From the NCBI GenBank assembly GCA_937890575.1, contig CALADZ010000094.1:1-6874 (forward strand): DNA of 6,874 nucleotides. The letters are read 5' to 3'. A program made the position numbers and the translations under genes. The DNA comes from MAG-120531 sp002378585. Lineage in GTDB: Bacteria > Bacteroidota > Bacteroidia > Flavobacteriales > Flavobacteriaceae. Below, piece after piece: positions 6,752 through 6,874 of this stretch. The notes under the pieces were generated by a model. It made no database searches, was not told where the DNA came from, and saw nothing but the letters and a program-made list of their open reading frames with translations. Numbering within the stretch: position 1 is the first letter of the stretch; the number at the start of each line of letters is the position of its first letter.

Positions 6752-6874
6752 CTATTTTTAATATAAATACAATTCTTTTTATTGATTTTGGTAGCGTATT
6801 CCAATATATGTATTAATCTTACTATTCGGTTTACCCCTACATATAGGTATTAAATATTATAAAGTAATGACAGT
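6752..6874. other. AT-rich non-coding 3' flank
   Basis: These 123 bases follow the sprF-like stop. They hold no ORF of note on either strand and no stable GC-rich hairpin followed by a T run. The best pairings are weak: CAAT/ATTG around a T-rich loop (6770-6784) and CCTA/TAGG near 6836-6847. An ATG at 6867 near the right edge has only two full codons visible and cannot be judged. I see no Bacteroidota-type promoter (TTTG ... TAnnTTTG) that I can defend. Confidence 0.6.

Noticed and set aside
6752..6800. Terminator after the sprF-like gene
   Set aside because: There are T-rich stretches but only 4-bp weak stems; nothing supports an intrinsic terminator call.
6867..6874. Start of another gene at the right edge (ATG ACA)
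   Set aside because: Only two full codons are visible, with no supporting upstream signal.
1..6874. A new defence or mobile-element system
   Set aside because: Both genes belong to recognisable T9SS cargo and partner families; no nuclease, transposase, integrase, toxin, inverted terminal repeat or attachment site was seen.

Overview
The window suggests a member of the Bacteroidota, most likely a flavobacterium (Flavobacteriaceae). The DNA is AT-rich, there are no Shine-Dalgarno-like ribosome sites, and the gene content is typical of the type IX secretion system (T9SS) and gliding-motility machinery of that phylum. No taxonomic marker gene is present, so this rests on protein families and base composition.

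Layout: nearly all of the window (1-5773, + strand) is the 3' part of one giant gene for a secreted, multi-domain surface protein of the SprB-like adhesin class. Its reading frame is open through the left edge, so the true start and signal peptide lie outside. The visible 1,920+ residues hold, in order: (i) the tail of one module plus eleven complete PKD-like/Ig-like modules of about 100 residues (to about 3454); (ii) seven modules resembling SprB repeats (3455-5272); (iii) one canonical PKD domain (5273-5503); (iv) a gliding-motility-associated C-terminal domain of the CHU_C / T9SS type B class (5504-5770). After a 9-base gap comes a complete PorP/SprF-family outer-membrane protein gene (5783-6751). 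The last 123 bases are AT-rich and hold nothing I can call.

How they work together: in this family of systems the type B C-terminal domain directs a giant adhesin through the T9SS translocon, and a SprF-like outer-membrane protein encoded next to it is needed for export or surface attachment of that cargo. The tight, same-strand arrangement fits a cargo/partner operon. This is a known type of system, not a new one. The notable points are internal to the adhesin: extreme depletion of Lys/Arg, a two-module duplication inside the repeat array with a matching linker change, and one module in which the core Trp has become Cys. Residue numbers for the adhesin count the codon at base 11 as residue 1.
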